Origin: Bacteroidota bacterium
Lineage (GTDB): Bacteria; Bacteroidota; Bacteroidia; Chitinophagales; Chitinophagaceae
Length of the DNA: 29,851 nt
NCBI GenBank assembly: GCA_023418315.1
Contig: JAEZZY010000006.1
Coordinates: forward strand, 1-29,851
Reading direction: 5' to 3'
The first letter of the stretch is position 1. Each line of letters begins with the position of its first letter. A program made the position numbers and the translations under genes. A model generated the notes under the pieces. That model had not been told where the DNA came from and did not search any database. It saw nothing but the letters and a program-made list of their open reading frames with translations. Below are positions 29,629 through 29,851 of this stretch, piece by piece.

Positions 29629-29669
29629 ATTGATGACGAATAAATAATTTACAACTATTCGTCATCAAT
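29629..29669 (-). repeat. Perfect 14-bp inverted repeat just upstream of the exported protein gene
   Basis: ATTGATGACGAATA (29629-29642) and TATTCGTCATCAAT (29656-29669) are perfectly complementary with a 13-base spacer. The inner arm ends 13 bases before the ATG at 29615. No T run follows on either strand, so it is more likely an operator or a leader hairpin than a terminator. Positions 29670-29851 are AT-rich with no gene that I can support. Confidence 0.75.
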
Positions 29670-29851
29670 GATTTAAATGTTTTATTAACCCGTAGTGCAT
29701 TATGACAAATAGTCTTATTTTTTGGTTGAAAACGATAATCAAGTTCTTTCTACACTCAATTTTAGAACGAAATTTTTTCAAATTTTCAGCCTGAATTTGT
29801 TTAGACTTTACTTGGTTTGACCTTTTGACCGAAAAAAATGGCATAGTGCAC

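Overview
The window looks like the chromosome of a member of the Bacteroidota, probably a Chitinophagaceae-type bacterium. This rests on type III glutamine synthetase (GlnN), the DUF4835/PorD and PorT families of type IX secretion, DUF4296, DUF2911 and DUF3817 proteins, the Bacteroidota-style CoaBC, and promoters of the TTG-N17..21-TAnnTTTG type. No rRNA, tRNA or CRISPR array was seen.

Layout. (1) Positions 1-4040 are an AT-rich accessory island on the minus strand. It reads, in transcription order, XRE regulator, 38-aa ORF, 62-aa ORF, PD-(D/E)XK-type putative restriction endonuclease, N6-adenine DNA methyltransferase, and an unrecognised 274-aa protein. Most genes are joined by ATGA or TAATG overlaps, so this is one translationally coupled restriction-modification operon. 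The end of an IS3-family element lies at 1-127, and its terminal TGA appears to supply the stop codon of the last gene. A perfect palindrome covers the promoter and start codon of the regulator gene. (2) 4248-6473 (+): fmt and an orphan soluble PAS histidine kinase. (3) 6456-11951 (-): glnN, then a coaBC - DUF4835 (PorD-like) - DUF4296 lipoprotein group followed by a phosphopantetheinyl transferase. (4) 11952-12660: a small unknown protein behind a cluster of palindromes. (5) 12663-19110 (-): secreted M16 peptidase, DUF3817 membrane protein, PorT and the bifunctional (p)ppGpp enzyme. (6) 19237-21103 (+): tadA, gamma-carbonic anhydrase-like protein and an outer-membrane barrel with its own promoter and terminator. 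(7) 21536-25463: DUF2911/TPR protein (-), GT2 glycosyltransferase (+) and a seven-helix receptor-type adenylate cyclase (-). (8) 25555-28183 (-): iscS - antitoxin - yoeB toxin - iscU - iscA, an Isc operon with a toxin-antitoxin pair inside it. (9) 28291-29851: methylmalonyl-CoA epimerase (+) and an AT-rich exported protein (-), with two perfect hairpins nearby.

Working together: the island is a defence locus that looks damaged at its 3' end by an IS. CoaBC makes the CoA precursor from which phosphopantetheinyl transferase takes its arm. PorD-like and PorT proteins belong to type IX secretion. IscS/IscU/IscA build Fe-S clusters. The most unusual items are the R-M operon with its unrecognised genes and operator-over-start arrangement, the toxin-antitoxin pair inside isc, the 16-bp tandem repeats plus long hairpin between iscU and iscA, and the palindrome cluster before the 82-aa ORF. 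Base composition statements are by eye, and all family assignments come from reading motifs without database searches.
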